Shown in pieces: positions 1-11,310 of a stretch of DNA of 64,000 nt. The stretch is from assembly GCA_034401795.1 (NCBI GenBank), contig CM067360.1:119224067-119288066 (forward strand). Reading direction: 5' to 3'. The position numbers and the translations under genes were made by a program. The notes under the pieces are model-generated. The model did no database searches, was not told the DNA's origin, and saw only the letters and a list, made by a program, of their open reading frames with translations. The DNA comes from Chaetoderma sp. LZ-2023a (Eukaryota; Mollusca; Caudofoveata; Chaetodermatida; Chaetodermatidae). Numbering within the stretch: the stretch's first letter is position 1; each line of letters opens with the position of its first letter.

Positions 1-285
1 TTACTTTGGTTGGTCGGTGGGTAAGTCAATATTCGTCAGTCATCCAGGTGGCAGAATGTTGGTTTATTAGACGCTCGAACAGATGGTTGGTCAATGGATT
101 GGCAGTTAGGTGCTTGGCCGGTCAGGGGGTTGGTCATTCGATTCGTTAGTCAGTGGGTTGATCGGTTATTCAGTCAGTTAGTTGTCTAGCCAAACAGTTA
201 GTTGAACCATTGGTCGGTCTGTCGGTCGGTCGGTATGTAAGACGATTGGTCGGTTAGTCGGTCTGGCAGTCAGTCAGCTCATGAA
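1..285. repeat. Degenerate G/T-rich short tandem repeat
   Basis: The plus strand is built of irregular four-base words such as TGGT, CGGT and CAGT, with variants like GGTCGGTCGG. It resembles the G/T block at 63.09-63.41 kb in style but not in exact unit. No gene is visible. It is cut by the window edge. Confidence 0.75.
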
Positions 286-1590
286 CATTCGTCAAAATGC
301 TATTGATTATAATTGATTTTTAAACAATTACCGGAAGCTAGTATATCATCTTATTGAGTCGGTTTGATGCGCGAGAGTTCAACATCGGCGTATCTGACTA
401 GAGTTAGTTAATTATCGAGGGTTATATATGGTTAAACAAGATGTGGCAAACACAGTCAGTAATGAGCTGGAGATTGTATTATGTATAGCAACTTCCGCGT
501 CAGGAGCGTGTCTGGGTAGTTAACCTCCTGCCGCGATTGAGCGAGGCCTGTCAGACTGCATGTGACACAGATTGGTAACATGTTCAAGGGCATATGGTGC
601 TAATTTCGTAAACACATGGGAAAATACAATGACAACCGAAGATCAGTAAACATAACATTTGCTATCGCATCGAAGGATGATTTGATTTAATTAAATACGA
701 AGGCACGCACGTGCACGCACAGTGGAACCGGTTGTTATTAGAAATGAGGAATGATGACAATCCATAGACATATCTGCTTCTTTGTTCATCTCGTCAGCAC
801 CATATTAGTCATCTCTATGGCCATCAATCGGCATGAAACAAGATCGCAAACGTATCAGCACCGTACAATGGATGCAATTACAATAACACGTGTTAACTCA
901 TGGTGTTGGTCTACATTGCGAACACATTTGGAAACGATACATGTGCTCAGCAATACAAAGTGCACATTGACTGTTTGCTCATTTCTATGATACAACAGCA
1001 TCCACAGTAGTATGTATGTATATGAGACTAAACAGTGTTCTAACAGATACCCGCTTACACGGAATGATAGGACCAGTTTGCCATAAGTCCACTCATAATT
1101 TGACTGTGACACCCCTATCCTGTCGCTTGGGTATGGCATGGCCAGTGCGTGGCGTTTCTTCATTGATGTGCGCGATCAGATTAAGATACTTATGAATTGA
1201 TAAAAGGCATATATTTCAAATAAATGTTGGATGATTTACTATTTTATAGTTACTTTAACTAATTTTAAGCGAAGCCGCCATTCTTGATCTCTTTTATATT
1301 AAATCACCATATTTCTTATACATATAAATTGCTTAAATACTACGGATTGAAGTGCAATGGCCAATGGGAATGCAACCGATGATATTCATATCACTAAAGA
1401 AAGCCATGTATGTTCTTCGCTGATGATGGTATTTTGGTGATACACTCTAAAAATAGAAACGCGGGTTCGTGCTGCCAGGACATATTTGAGGTAATGGTCG
1501 GCAATGCCAGAGATGTTAAATTAGATTCGATCCATCCAGTGGTCCATGTAATATCAGCATCTATGCCACATTGGCAAATTCTTGTTTTCA
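286..1590. other. Unassigned intergenic DNA
   Basis: AT-rich DNA with only short chance reading frames and no domain, RNA gene or clear element. The part around 1465-1555 resembles 6078-6160 by eye, and may be a small dispersed repeat. Confidence 0.5.
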
Positions 1591-1727
1591 TTGTGTGTGT
1601 GTGCGCGCGCGCGTGCGTGCGTGCGTACGTACGTGCGTGCGTGCGTGCGTGCGTGCGTGTGCGCGTGCGCGTGTGTGTGCCTGCGTGTGTACGTGCTTGC
1701 CTGCCTGTGTGGGCGCATGCGTGTGTT
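1591..1727. repeat. (GT)n/(GCGT)n compound microsatellite
   Basis: Alternating purine-pyrimidine tract starting as GTGTGTGT, moving through GCGCGC to GCGT and ACGT units. Open frames across it on both strands encode only Thr/His/Arg or Cys/Val/Arg periodic peptides and are not genes. It forms the left part of repeat R3. Confidence 0.95.
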
Positions 1728-2185
1728 AATTGATGATCTGAAAGGACGGAATTTTATATAATGAGACATTATATAACATGAATTGAATTGTATAGTGATG
1801 TCTTCAATTCAAAACCACTGGACAAAAACAGGTTACACCCCAATTATCTAAATGAACCCTATAGTCGACATCTTAGGTTGAATTCCGATATGTCATCGCA
1901 GGTCTCCGAGCGGAAGGACCACGTGCTTGCTTCGCCTATCTACGCATGCGCACATATTGAGTAGAACGTGTACCAAGTGATACGTTGCCCGCTTATAATC
2001 TCGGTCGTTCGGGTAAGTTGTCGAGGTATTCCACAACATACCCGATCTTTGCCTTAAGCAAACGAGTTTAAGTACAGTCTGCTTTTAACAAACCCATTCG
2101 ACGCCAACACAGACAGAGCCGTGAATGGTGTACTCCAGCGCCATATCTAAAGCCTTGCTTTTAGCATGGAGCTATTCACTAATTA
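1591..2185 (+). repeat. Dispersed repeat R3, copy 1
   Basis: Downstream of the microsatellite this segment matches 55.64-55.87 kb in the same order. The shared landmarks are a GAATTG..GTGATGTCTTCAATTC block, a short box around TCGAC, and a block around GTGTACTCCAGCGCC followed by CTTTTAGCATGGAGC. Both copies have a GT/GCGT microsatellite at the left. The family is not identified and its ends are not defined. Confidence 0.6.
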
Positions 2186-2390
2186 GATTGCATCCTGGAG
2201 CGGTATACCAAATTACTATCATCATATCTGGGATTATATAGACATAAAACAAATCCCAGGTATTAATGACAAATTACTGCGAGATTGGCAGGGCAGAACA
2301 CCCGATATAACGAGCGTAGTGTTGGGAATATGTATCTGGAAGCATAGCATTAGAAAATGTACATTTCACGTCTAATTACTTGGAATGGAG

Positions 2391-2610
2391 AAATTCAGTT
2401 TTAGCTCAGCTCGAGCTAAGCTCCATCCACATTTCGTCCGTGTTGGGATCGATCGATCCCTGAGCTCACTGACGCAGTTTTCAGTCAAGTATATGTACAT
2501 GTTTGAATATTGTGTTGCCCAGTTGGATTAGTGTCAACATATTCAACATCATGTGTACTAAATTGAAAAGACATACAATTCGTACAACATTGCTTTAGTA
2601 TATAGCTACT
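2391..2610 (+). repeat. FB-1 miniature element, copy A (diverged)
   Basis: Carries the family head (TTCAGTTTTAGCTCAGC, GAGCTAAGCTCCATCCAC), then GTGTTGGGATCGATCGATCC and a decayed ACATATTCAACA..AAAGACATACAATTCGTACAAC tail. A TGACGTCA-bearing stretch at 2804-2811 may be its far end, pushed apart by an insertion. Confidence 0.7.
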
Positions 2611-2929
2611 AGTCTAGACTATCTCAGCGTTTTGCGAGACAGGCGATTTCAGGCTCCAAATTTTGGAATGATATAGACGTCTTAGTAAATCATAACTGTG
2701 TTTGTGAATTTATGTAGCCGTTGTTTTTTTAGCTCTCCACTATATATTGCAACATCACCGCGCCGTCCTCTAATGAAGCTATCCAATATAACACTCATGC
2801 ATATGACGTCAGTATCAAGTACGTTGCAAAGAGTTAGACGTCACAATCATAATGCATATTCAATGATATTTCTAACTCCTTGACACACTTTGAAAAAGGC
2901 TCTCACGTGCAGGAATGGTATGTCTTTGT

Positions 2930-3310
2930 TAGGTAATTAACATGCTGATGGAATATGTTGAAATTAATGTGTGTGGTGATGTTGCTGCAACAAAAGCCCA
3001 CACAAAGATTAGTTTCAAAATAGTCAAAATCTTACCTGTATAATTACCATGATATAGGACCTCTGGAATCCACTGTTCGATCGATCCCAACACGCTCAAA
3101 CCGCGGAAGGAGCTTAGCCAGTAATGGGCTGGGGGTCCCAAGATGCACGCGGGCCAAATCTAGAAGTGGTCACAGTGTGGCTAGAAATGGTCGAGGCATG
3201 GCTAGAAGTGGGCGCAGCATAGCTAGACATGGTCGCAGCGTGGCTAGAAAAGGGCGGCGGATGGCTAGAAATGGATTCCTCTATGGGGCACTCAAGTATC
3301 TGACGTCATA
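2930..3310 (-). repeat. FB-1 miniature element, copy B, with minisatellite head
   Basis: Read on the minus strand this copy has GGCTAAGCTCC, GTGTTGGGATCGATCGA, ATACAGGTAAGA, then the TTTTGAAACTAAT..GTTGCAGCAACA hairpin core. Its GC-rich head is expanded into the 21-bp minisatellite listed separately. TGACGTCA lies beside it at 3301-3308. Confidence 0.7.
3150..3280 (-). repeat. 21-bp minisatellite, about six copies
   Basis: Plus-strand units look like GCTAGAAATGGTCGAGGCATG, repeated about six times. They are the reverse complement of the larger array at 8.38-8.89 kb. Both arrays sit in the head of an FB-1 element. Confidence 0.85.
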
Positions 3311-3435
3311 ATCAAATATGCCACATATTAGCTGATGTCGCAATCAAAATTACAATGCAATGCACATTATCGTGATTATTTTGCACCTAATTGATCCCTC
3401 TATTATCATCACCATATGCATGCGGCGTGCCAAGG

Positions 3436-3682
<247 letters not shown>

Positions 3683-3869
3683 CAGTCCTGCTTAGGAGAA
3701 TTCAGTGCATAACGTCACACCCGTGAGTTGCTATGCGCCTCTGTCAGGCAGGCACTAAACATGGGTAGGCACTTAATATCGAGTATGCAGAAAATGTGTG
3801 TTTTTGAAGGAAATAGGAATACATTCATTGTGCATTTGCTTGGGATTTAAATTTTATATACAATGGATA

Positions 3870-4232
3870 CATCCAGTTTTAGCTATGCGCTCTCCCATCT
3901 CTAGCTAAGCTCCGCGCGAGCTGTGCACGGGTTGGGATCGGGCGATCCTTGCACTGCCTGAATCTCAATTACCAATACACCATATAGGCCAGCTGTTGAG
4001 TAGGTGAAACTAATACGAATGGGTATAGTTGCTGCCTATCGCACCAACAGCGCACTGTCAAATTGGTTTCAAAATATTCAACATCATATTTATTAAATTC
4101 GTACAATCTGACGGACTATTACGCGTTTAAGACGGACTAATTCGAGTCAGTCATGTCGTAATTGATTATGAAGTCATCGTCCATGTGACTCTGTTGATTA
4201 TGACGCCATATGATTGACTGAGAAACTGGATG
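3870..4232 (+). repeat. FB-1 miniature element, copy C (both ends visible)
   Basis: One of the two most complete copies. It starts CATCCAGTTTTAGCTATGC and ends GAAACTGGATG, giving 10-bp imperfect-family terminal inverted repeats (CATCCAGTTT / AAACTGGATG). Between them lie CTAGCTAAGCTCCGC, GGTTGGGATCG, the GTTGCTGCC..AACAGCGC hairpin core, and decayed TGACGTCA boxes. No coding frame. I see no clear target-site duplication. Alternatively the head could be a tRNA-like SINE promoter. Confidence 0.75.
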
Positions 4233-4380
4233 CGTCACTTGCTCGCCAATCAGTAAACCCACACAGCTGTTTGTACGATTACCTTCCTTCAATAATAGTA
4301 TCGTGTAAGATTCTGTGAAAAAAATCGCTTGTTAAACTGCCATGACGGAAGTTGAGTCTTTGTGCTGGCTGTGTCGTGCG

Positions 4381-4592
4381 TTCGTGTGTGCATGCGTACC
4401 TGCGCTTGCGTACCTGCGCGTGTGTGTGCGCGCGTGCGTGCGCGCGTGTGTGCGCCCGCGTGTGAGTGTGAGCATGCGTGCGTGCGTGCGTGCGTGCGTG
4501 GGTGTGTATGCGAGTGTGTGTGGGGCGCGTGGGGGGGAGGGGTGTGTGTGTGTGGAGTGTGGGGTGTGGAGTGTGGTGGGGGGGGGGGTCAC
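4381..4592. repeat. (GCGT)n/(GT)n/G-run compound microsatellite
   Basis: GCGT and GT words grade into GGGGGGAGGGG and end in a run of ten G at about 4580. The G-rich plus strand could form a quadruplex. No gene. Confidence 0.95.
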
Positions 4593-4734
4593 GCTGAAGG
4601 CTAGCTGAAGCATGGATATGAATGTTTAGAAAGATGAATTACGGTGTATTATGAATCAGAAACATGTCTCCGTCAATGCGGCGCGCAAGATATGTAAATT
4701 ATGCTCTATGTAACATGAATGCGAGTTGATCATT

Positions 4735-4945
4735 TCCCGATGTCAGGTCATTTCTTGCTAAGCTCCCCCAACTGCGTTCACGTGTTAGAATATATTTATA
4801 TACGGAGAACCCCGAATTCTCGGTATCCCAATTTCGACGCAATTATACATATAAGCTGTTGACTATTTTGAAATTGAAATGTATTTGCCATGTTGAAATT
4901 GATTTGGCTTCGGACTGTTGCTGTCTATTATGGCAGCAGCAACTT
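4735..4945 (+). repeat. FB-1 fragment, copy D (weak)
   Basis: Retains TTGCTAAGCTCCCCC, a CACGTGTTAGAAT remnant of the head, and ATACATATAAGCTGTTGACTATTTTGAAAT from the middle. Strongly diverged. Confidence 0.5.
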
Positions 4946-5134
4946 TCGGTAACATTTGATGTAAAACATCCAACCGCATGTGTGTTAATTTTGTGAATTC
5001 AACAATGACACCCAGTTTCTTGGCAACGTTCATGGAGGACTTGGGTTTTCTAATTTAACGTAAGGCTTATTTGACAATGGTGTGAGCTTCTTGCGTAACA
5101 TATTGAGTTGCTACATATAATGGCTAATTAATGG

Positions 5135-5510
5135 ACATTTCCATGTTTAGCTATGCCCCGCCCATCACGAGCTAAGCTCCACCCACACCTCGCCGTGATG
5201 GGATTGATCGATCCCAAAATACCCTAGCTATCAAGTTCCTGAAAACTATACAGGGAAGCTGTTGAATATTTTGTAACTAATTTGACTGGGTGCTGTTGCT
5301 GCCTACGGTTAGCTTCAAAATGGTCAACAGATTATTTATTAAATAGTAAAGTCATACAATGTGTACAACAACGCATAGACCTTCTTCAAATATGCGTTCG
5401 TGGCGTACTTATCGACATCATTCATGACGTTGTCCATTATGATGTCATTTTATACATCACGTAGATGATTATGACGTCATATGCTGGGTGCATACCCTGG
5501 AAAGGTGAAT
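5135..5510 (+). repeat. FB-1 miniature element, copy E
   Basis: Well preserved: TTTAGCTATGCCCCGCCCAT, GAGCTAAGCTCCACCCACAC, ATGGGATTGATCGATCCC, AACTATACAGGGAAGCTG, then the family core and tail with GACGTT, GATGTCA and a full TGACGTCA at 5472-5479. It closely resembles copy H, so the two belong to one subfamily. Confidence 0.85.
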
Positions 5511-6805
5511 TATTAGTTAAAGTTAGTATTTCTATATTTAAGAGATCCAATTATGATGATGAGGACCATTTGTGCCCACGCTTTTTAGGCAGCAGTTAAA
5601 ATCCATATTTTCCTCAGATTCGAGATGATCATCTATGCACCCAATGCCCCGCTTCTTCTAGGTTCACATTCAGAGCGTGTGTGCAGTTGGCGCCTCTATC
5701 AGCTTTATATGTGTTGTCTCCCAGAACAGGGGACTGTGCGGCTGTACGTGGATGTCTGGTCGTGTTCGCCAGACATAATATACCATTAGTGTTGGTCTAC
5801 GTTGAATGAGAGTGTATCGAGTATAACACATCAGTTGGGCTTAGACTGTCTGGACATCGATGTTGAGTGATGGGGTGAGTGCGGTCACACACGTCGCACG
5901 TGTCTAGAGCTATCTTTGACGCTTCTCAGTTACTTCGGATCTAGCTATGATCTGCGAATCCACAATTTTCAAATATAATTGGAAGGCTACGCCTCACATT
6001 ATTCTCCGTTTATCCAACGTATAGGCATTTACATACTACGTACATAATCAGTTTGTCTCTATGTAATATCGTTCTGCTTACACATGCCTTGCCACGTCCT
6101 GCATGTATAGTCAGCACTGGTTCGGCAGTTGTCAAATTACTTTCATCCAGCCAACTACAGAACACGCAACAACGATACTCCTCTGGTAACCATGTCCTTA
6201 TGTAGATCAAATGCCGTGAGCTACAATCTGTCCTCTACCTGAAGTCTCATAGTGTGCGAACATTTGGAATATCAAACTCGTTTAGCGTCACCATATCATA
6301 TCGAATGTATTACACATGATTATACACATGAGTTTATCTGCGTTTCCAATTGGACTCTTAATAGCAAAGGGGGATATCTTGACATTCCCTATTCATACTA
6401 CATTACAGTTCTCAACGCGGAGTATAAGACTAGTTTCCAAATAAACACATTCCATTCTTAAAACATATGGCAACCAACCAGCTCGCGTTTATGCCTATGC
6501 ATACTGATCCGAGTGATTGCAATGGACTGTGTGTGTTAAGACGCCATCTGTCTACTAGCACACGGTTTCCGCAATCCGAGACAGGAGTCTCGATGGGCGT
6601 TTGATCGCAAACTGTCTTGTTAGACACGTATTAATATGAGTTATGACCCATTTCTCTGGCAATATCTATGTCAGACAATCATTGCACTACCGTGAGCTCT
6701 CTGCAACCGGCACTGGTTGGTAAGTTAATTCGAATCAACTCACATCAGCATGACTCTGGAGATTGGCTAACATTGGCATACTAAGTAACTATTTAATCAT
6801 AGCAA
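5511..6805. other. Unassigned intergenic DNA
   Basis: No recognisable gene or element. Minus-strand frame at 6010-6210 and minus-strand frame at 1394-1591 share a short peptide stretch around ESNLT, and the nucleotides are similar by eye. A small shared repeat is the simplest explanation. Confidence 0.45.
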
Positions 6806-6808
6806 TAT

Positions 6809-6829
6809 CACACGCACGCGCGCGCGCGC

Positions 6830-6890
<61 letters not shown>

Positions 6891-6897
6891 CACACAT
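6809..6897. repeat. (GCGC)/(GCAC)n microsatellite inside FB-1 copy F
   Basis: CGCGCG followed by about 70 bp of GCAC units. It abuts the FB-1 sequence GTTTAGATCGATCGATC directly, occupying the place where the GC-rich FB-1 head should be. Confidence 0.95.
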
Positions 6898-6899
6898 CG

Positions 6900-7197
6900 T
6901 CTGTGTTTAGATCGATCGATCACTGTAATCTCTGAATCTCAATTTCCAGAAAACTATGCAGGTCAGTTGTTTAATATTTTGAAACTATTTTTACTGTGTG
7001 CTGTTGCTGCCAGTAAATGCAGTTTCAAAACTACTCAACACCATGTGTATTCAATAGTAAAAACATACGATCCGTACACCAACGCTTAGCCAGTGGTGAA
7101 CTTAGCTACGTTTTTTATGACGTAATTGAGTATGTCATCAAACCACGCATGAAGTATTTGATTATGACGTCATATCGCTGATGGATAAACCGGAATA
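6900..7197 (+). repeat. FB-1 miniature element, copy F (head replaced by microsatellite)
   Basis: Begins at the GATCGATCGATC box, continues with AATCTCAATTTCCAGAAAAC, TATGCAGGTCAGTTG, half of the hairpin core, and the tail. A full TGACGTCA is at 7165-7172 and an AAACCGGAA end remnant at about 7190. Confidence 0.8.
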
Positions 7198-7390
7198 TTA
7201 CATTAACTCGTTAATAATCATGACAATTTCACAAAAAATCATCACTTAGCGCATGATATGCCCATTTGCATTCCAAGAGAAGATTTGTATTTGTAACTTC
7301 ACCACTGAAATTTGTAATGCTAGATTTCTGTTGGCATATGTGATGGCTATTTCCCGGGATAACACTAGATGCCATTTTATGCCCGACTTA

Positions 7391-7537
7391 CCTGTTAATG
7401 GGTAGCGGGCAACATATGCAGCATAGTCAGAGTACAATTGTTGACTTCCTGATGACCCTATCTTGTATGTGTACCAGCGCCACGATTGGCTGTATCCGAA
7501 CCAGCCACTCCAGTTGTCAATACTTGACATATTTCGC
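7391..7537 (-). CDS. Possible single host exon (speculative)
   Basis: On the minus strand, an open stretch of about 49 codons is rich in Trp, Tyr, Gly and Ser (it includes NWSGWFGYSQSWRWYTYKIG). It ends in a textbook splice donor, ACAG|GTAAGT, at about 7391. A plausible acceptor, CCTCTGCAG, lies at about 7538. The composition is more protein-like than the chance frames around it, and I see no repeat copy elsewhere in the window. No domain is recognised. It could equally be part of an old element or chance. Confidence 0.3.
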
Positions 7538-7539
7538 TG

Positions 7540-8375
7540 CAGAGGTTGCTCTGTCCGGTGTAGCCAGTGAAGTGTTAAGTTGGCCCAAAATGGGTTAACT
7601 GATTAATCAGGTTGAATGACAAGCTAAAGTTATTCATATGAAAGCAATAACACAGTCTCATAAATGAACGATGTTACAGATAATGCACATGGTATACAGC
7701 AATTGTACACAAGAAAGACGAACAATTTCAGCGCGATTGTCAACACTATTTGAAATAGATAGCCATATAATGAATTGACTGACACATTTCTGGTTGCATG
7801 GCTAATATTTATATATCTTCATTGTATCAGATTGTGAGCAATCGGGTAATCGAACATATAAGTATGCATGACATTAATATAGACTGGATTATAACGTACG
7901 TAGAATCTTGCTTAATAAGTTACCCTGCCTCATTGGACAACCGTAGATGTATCCCATATCGAAATATAATCTGCGATCTACTATTCTAATAATCTCTGCC
8001 GATACCTGTTCGCAGTGGACACACCTATTACCGAATCTCAGAGACCGCGTGGCATAGCTTAATTATGGTATAATCAGCAGATGACGCTGCCATGGGATTT
8101 AACCAGAGCAACAATGGCAGCCTACAGCAGCAACTGTAAATTGGTGGCTTCGATGTACAATACAATATCGAACGAATCAGGACTAAATGTGACAATATGG
8201 TTGAAAGCCCAGTAGTTTATTGTATGGTTGGAACCACGATGTCCGTCAATTCTGAGGCAAACTGTCGTTTTATGAGACACTTTGGGCATAATTACTCCTC
8301 ATAGGCATTAGTGTACGTTTTTACCACGCGTTGCCACTCACATATACTCGACACAATGAATACTGGCAATATAAT
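7540..8375. other. Unassigned intergenic DNA
   Basis: AT-rich, with only short frames. No RNA gene or element recognised. Confidence 0.5.
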
Positions 8376-8379
8376 AGAA

Positions 8380-8895
8380 TGACCTATTCTAGCTATGACC
8401 GGCCCATTTCTAGCTACGACCATTCTATTGCTAGCCACGACCCACACATGGATAGCTATGGTCTGCCCAGTTCTATCTATGACCAACCCATTTCTAGCTA
8501 TGTCCCACCCATTTATAGATATGTCTCACCCATTTCTACCCATGACGCGCCCATTTCTCGTTATGACCACTCATTTCAAGCAATGCCTCGCCAAGTTATA
8601 GCTATGCCATGTTCTTCTCTAGCTATGACCCACCCCTTTCTAGCTTTGATCAGCCAATTTCTAGCTATGACCCGTTCCTTTCTAGCTATGACCCGTTCCT
8701 TTCTAGCTTTGACCCGTTCATTTCTAGCTATGACCCGTCCATTACTAGTTAAGGCCTGTTATTGTCTAGCTTAGACTTGCCTATTTCTACCTTCGACCAG
8801 TCTATTTCTTGCTACCACCGGTCAATTTCTTGCCATGACCCGCCCATGTGTAGCTATGGCCCGCCCATGTCTAGCCAAACTCCGCACACATTGTA
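8380..8895 (+). repeat. 21-bp minisatellite, about 24 copies
   Basis: Units of 21 bp, consensus near GACCCGCCCATTTCTAGCTAT, with a few 20-bp units. The unit is the FB-1 head sequence (TAGCTATGCCCCGCCCAT) repeated. Because 21 is a multiple of three, two frames stay open for about 150 and 70 codons, giving heptapeptide repeats such as YDRPISS and MTRPFLA. The last units run into an FB-1 body. Confidence 0.92.
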
Positions 8896-9085
8896 CACGT
8901 GTTGGACTCGATTCAATCATGATTTCGCATAATGTAATCTTCAAGGTAGGTATACTGGTAAGCTGTTGAATATTGTCAATCTAATAGCTCCAAGTCAAAT
9001 AATTTTGTTTAAATTCAACATAATGTTTATAAAATCAGAATTTCATTAAAAAAATCAATTCGTACAAATCTGTATTGGACTTTTG
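8890..9085 (+). repeat. FB-1 miniature element, copy G (body)
   Basis: Continues from the minisatellite with CACGTGTTGGACTCGATT, TACTGGTAAGCTGTTGAATATT, TCAACATAATGTTTATAAAAT and AATTCGTACAAATC. The far end is lost. Confidence 0.7.
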
Positions 9086-9955
9086 CATTTTCGTGCCGAA
9101 ACTAGGTCATTCTGATTGTGTCCGCGGCCATGAAGAGACAACACCAACGTCTTTAGGCTGTTTGAGCAAATCCTAAATCCACAGCACGACCACGTAGTTT
9201 ACGTTGGTGGTTTGCAGGCATTTAGAATTTAGAATTCTCTTTGCACTCCTGGTATATGTGTCATTCATTGTCTGTTGGGTAAACTATTGCCTTTTCAATC
9301 CTGACTGACAAACCCCAGCATATCATTCAGCGACTTTAAGCCTATTGGCGCTTCCATCCCATGAATAGCCGCTGAGGGAGAGCCATGCCGTTAAAGCCAT
9401 ACACCCTAAGGTTTGATGTTGGTTTCTCGATCTGTTTCCATCTTCCGATCCCCTAAGAGGGATTGCTACTAGACATCATACACTCTCAGGGATACGTATT
9501 GCACATGGGTGCGTTGCCCCGTGGGCGTTTGATCCCCACAGGATATGCATCAATTGTGCAATGGTTATTGGCAATTGCTCGGTTGATTAACTAAAGACGT
9601 CGACTTATCGACCATACAGCGTCAGCGTCAACATTCGATGCCGTTGTCACAGAAATATCCATTATCGTGATGGCAGTGCTTCATATGCATTGTGTCATAT
9701 GTGAATCGGTAATGCCGAATACGCAAGTCTCATCAAGGCGATATTGTGCTGGCAATGTCTCATAGTTCACAAATGAAAGTATGACAGATCGAGTAGACCA
9801 TAAAAAGACATTAATATATTTATATTGCTTGTCGGCGTCATCAAACTAGTATCGAGTTTAAGGATTATTTTTTTCTGTAGGCTGCTGATGTCTCAGACCA
9901 AGCGCGCATATGTGGAAACATTATTTTCATTCTCCTCTAGATACTACACACTATA
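9086..9955. other. Unassigned intergenic DNA
   Basis: No gene or recognisable element. Only short chance frames. Confidence 0.5.
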
Positions 9956-9960
9956 TAGTC

Positions 9961-10490
9961 AGTCAAATTAGTTACGCAATATTCAGCACCTTCCTTGTAT
10001 AGTTTTCAGGAAATTGATAGCTAGGGCATTTGGGGATCGATCAATCCCAACACGGCGAGGTGTGGGTGGAGCTTATCTCGTGCTGGGCGGGGAAGAGCAT
10101 TGTTAGCTCTGCCCCACCCAGCACTAGCTAAGTTCCACCCACACCTCGCCGTGTTGGGATTGATCGATCCCCAAATGCCCTAGCTATCAATTTCCTGAAA
10201 ACTCTACAGGGAAGGTGCTGAATATTTTGTAACTAATTTGACTGGGTGCTGTTGCTGCCTATGGCAGGAACAGCGCCCAGTCAAATTAGTTACAAAATAC
10301 TCAACAGAATATTTATTAAACAGTAAAAGCAAACAATTTGTACAACGACGCATAGACCGTCTTCACATATGCGTCCGGGATGTACTTTTCGATGTCATTC
10401 ATGACGTCATTCATTATGATGTCATTGTATACATCACGCAGTTCATTATGACGTCACATGATGGGCGGGTACTCTGGAAAGGTGAAGTGA
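9961..10490 (+). repeat. FB-1 copy H, foldback with 138-bp inverted arms
   Basis: 9961-10098 is an inverted copy of 10105-10243, separated by six bases and differing at about ten positions by eye. The right arm continues as a normal FB-1 copy: GTTGCTGCCTATGGCAGGAAC hairpin core, tail, and TGACGTCA at 10402-10409 and 10449-10456. The right arm is also the left half of that inner hairpin (about 10214-10305), so one segment can pair with either neighbour. Likely an inverted duplication of the FB-1 left half. Confidence 0.85.
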
Positions 10491-10907
10491 ACCCTATCTG
10501 CTGGTTATACTTAGCTAATCGCTGTTTACATGTAGTGCCTTCTAGGTAGGAGCATACAGCAATCTACCTTAAATATAGATCGTATCGGTTGTTCGCTGTT
10601 TGGATCACATCATTACTTACAGTTGTGTACACCATAGACTATTAGAAAACATAATATATCGCTAGCGCATACATCTCCATGGTTGTGAAATATGATTAGT
10701 CAGCAGAATGATAAATACATATCAATATTAGTATATCAGTAACTTGGGAAAAAAGGAAACACAATAATGTATAATATGCTAACAAGTGACATCACAATGA
10801 CAAATAGTCACCATCGTTTGAGTATATCGAACAACTTTACATTATTCACGATATACCATGAATCAGAAGCTCAGCGCTTGTTATTCTTCAGCGACGCAGT
10901 TAATAAT

Positions 10908-11310
10908 TAGGGGCATCCATTTATGGCTGTGCCCCTCCCATTTCTAGCTATGCTCCGCCCATGTGTGCATATGTTGGGATAGATGTATATACTATCTTAG
11001 AACCATGAATTCGCATAATTCCAATTTCAAGCTAACTATACCAGTCAGATGTGGACTAGTATTGGATCTGATTTGCAGGCGTGGTGTTGCTGTCTATGGC
11101 AGCTGCAGCGTTCAGCCAAATTGATTTCAGAATATTCAACAGAATGTTTATTAAATAATAGCGCCATTAAAGACGTACATTTTGTAGACGTGACATACTA
11201 TTATACATTCATGATGGAAGTGGATACGTAATGTGTTACGCATTTTGATTTTGACGTCAGTCTACATGTGGCATACTTGCTTATGACGTCATATACTTGG
11301 GTGGCAGATC
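10908..11310 (+). repeat. FB-1 miniature element, copy I
   Basis: Starts near GGGGCATCCATTTATGG, then CCATTTCTAGCTATGCTCCGCC, a diverged TGTTGGGATAGATG box, TGTTGCTGTCTATGGCAGCTGCAGC core, and TTCAACAGAATGTTTATTAAA. TGACGTCA octamers at 11252-11259 and 11284-11291. Confidence 0.8.

Noticed and set aside
2440-2460. B-box-like GATCGATCC as part of a tRNA gene
   Set aside because: No cloverleaf or acceptor stem can be drawn around it. It recurs in every FB-1 copy, so it belongs to that repeat.
8331-8774. 147-codon frame with heptapeptide repeats
   Set aside because: Fully explained by the 21-bp minisatellite, which keeps two frames open at once. No initiation context or flanking coding sequence.
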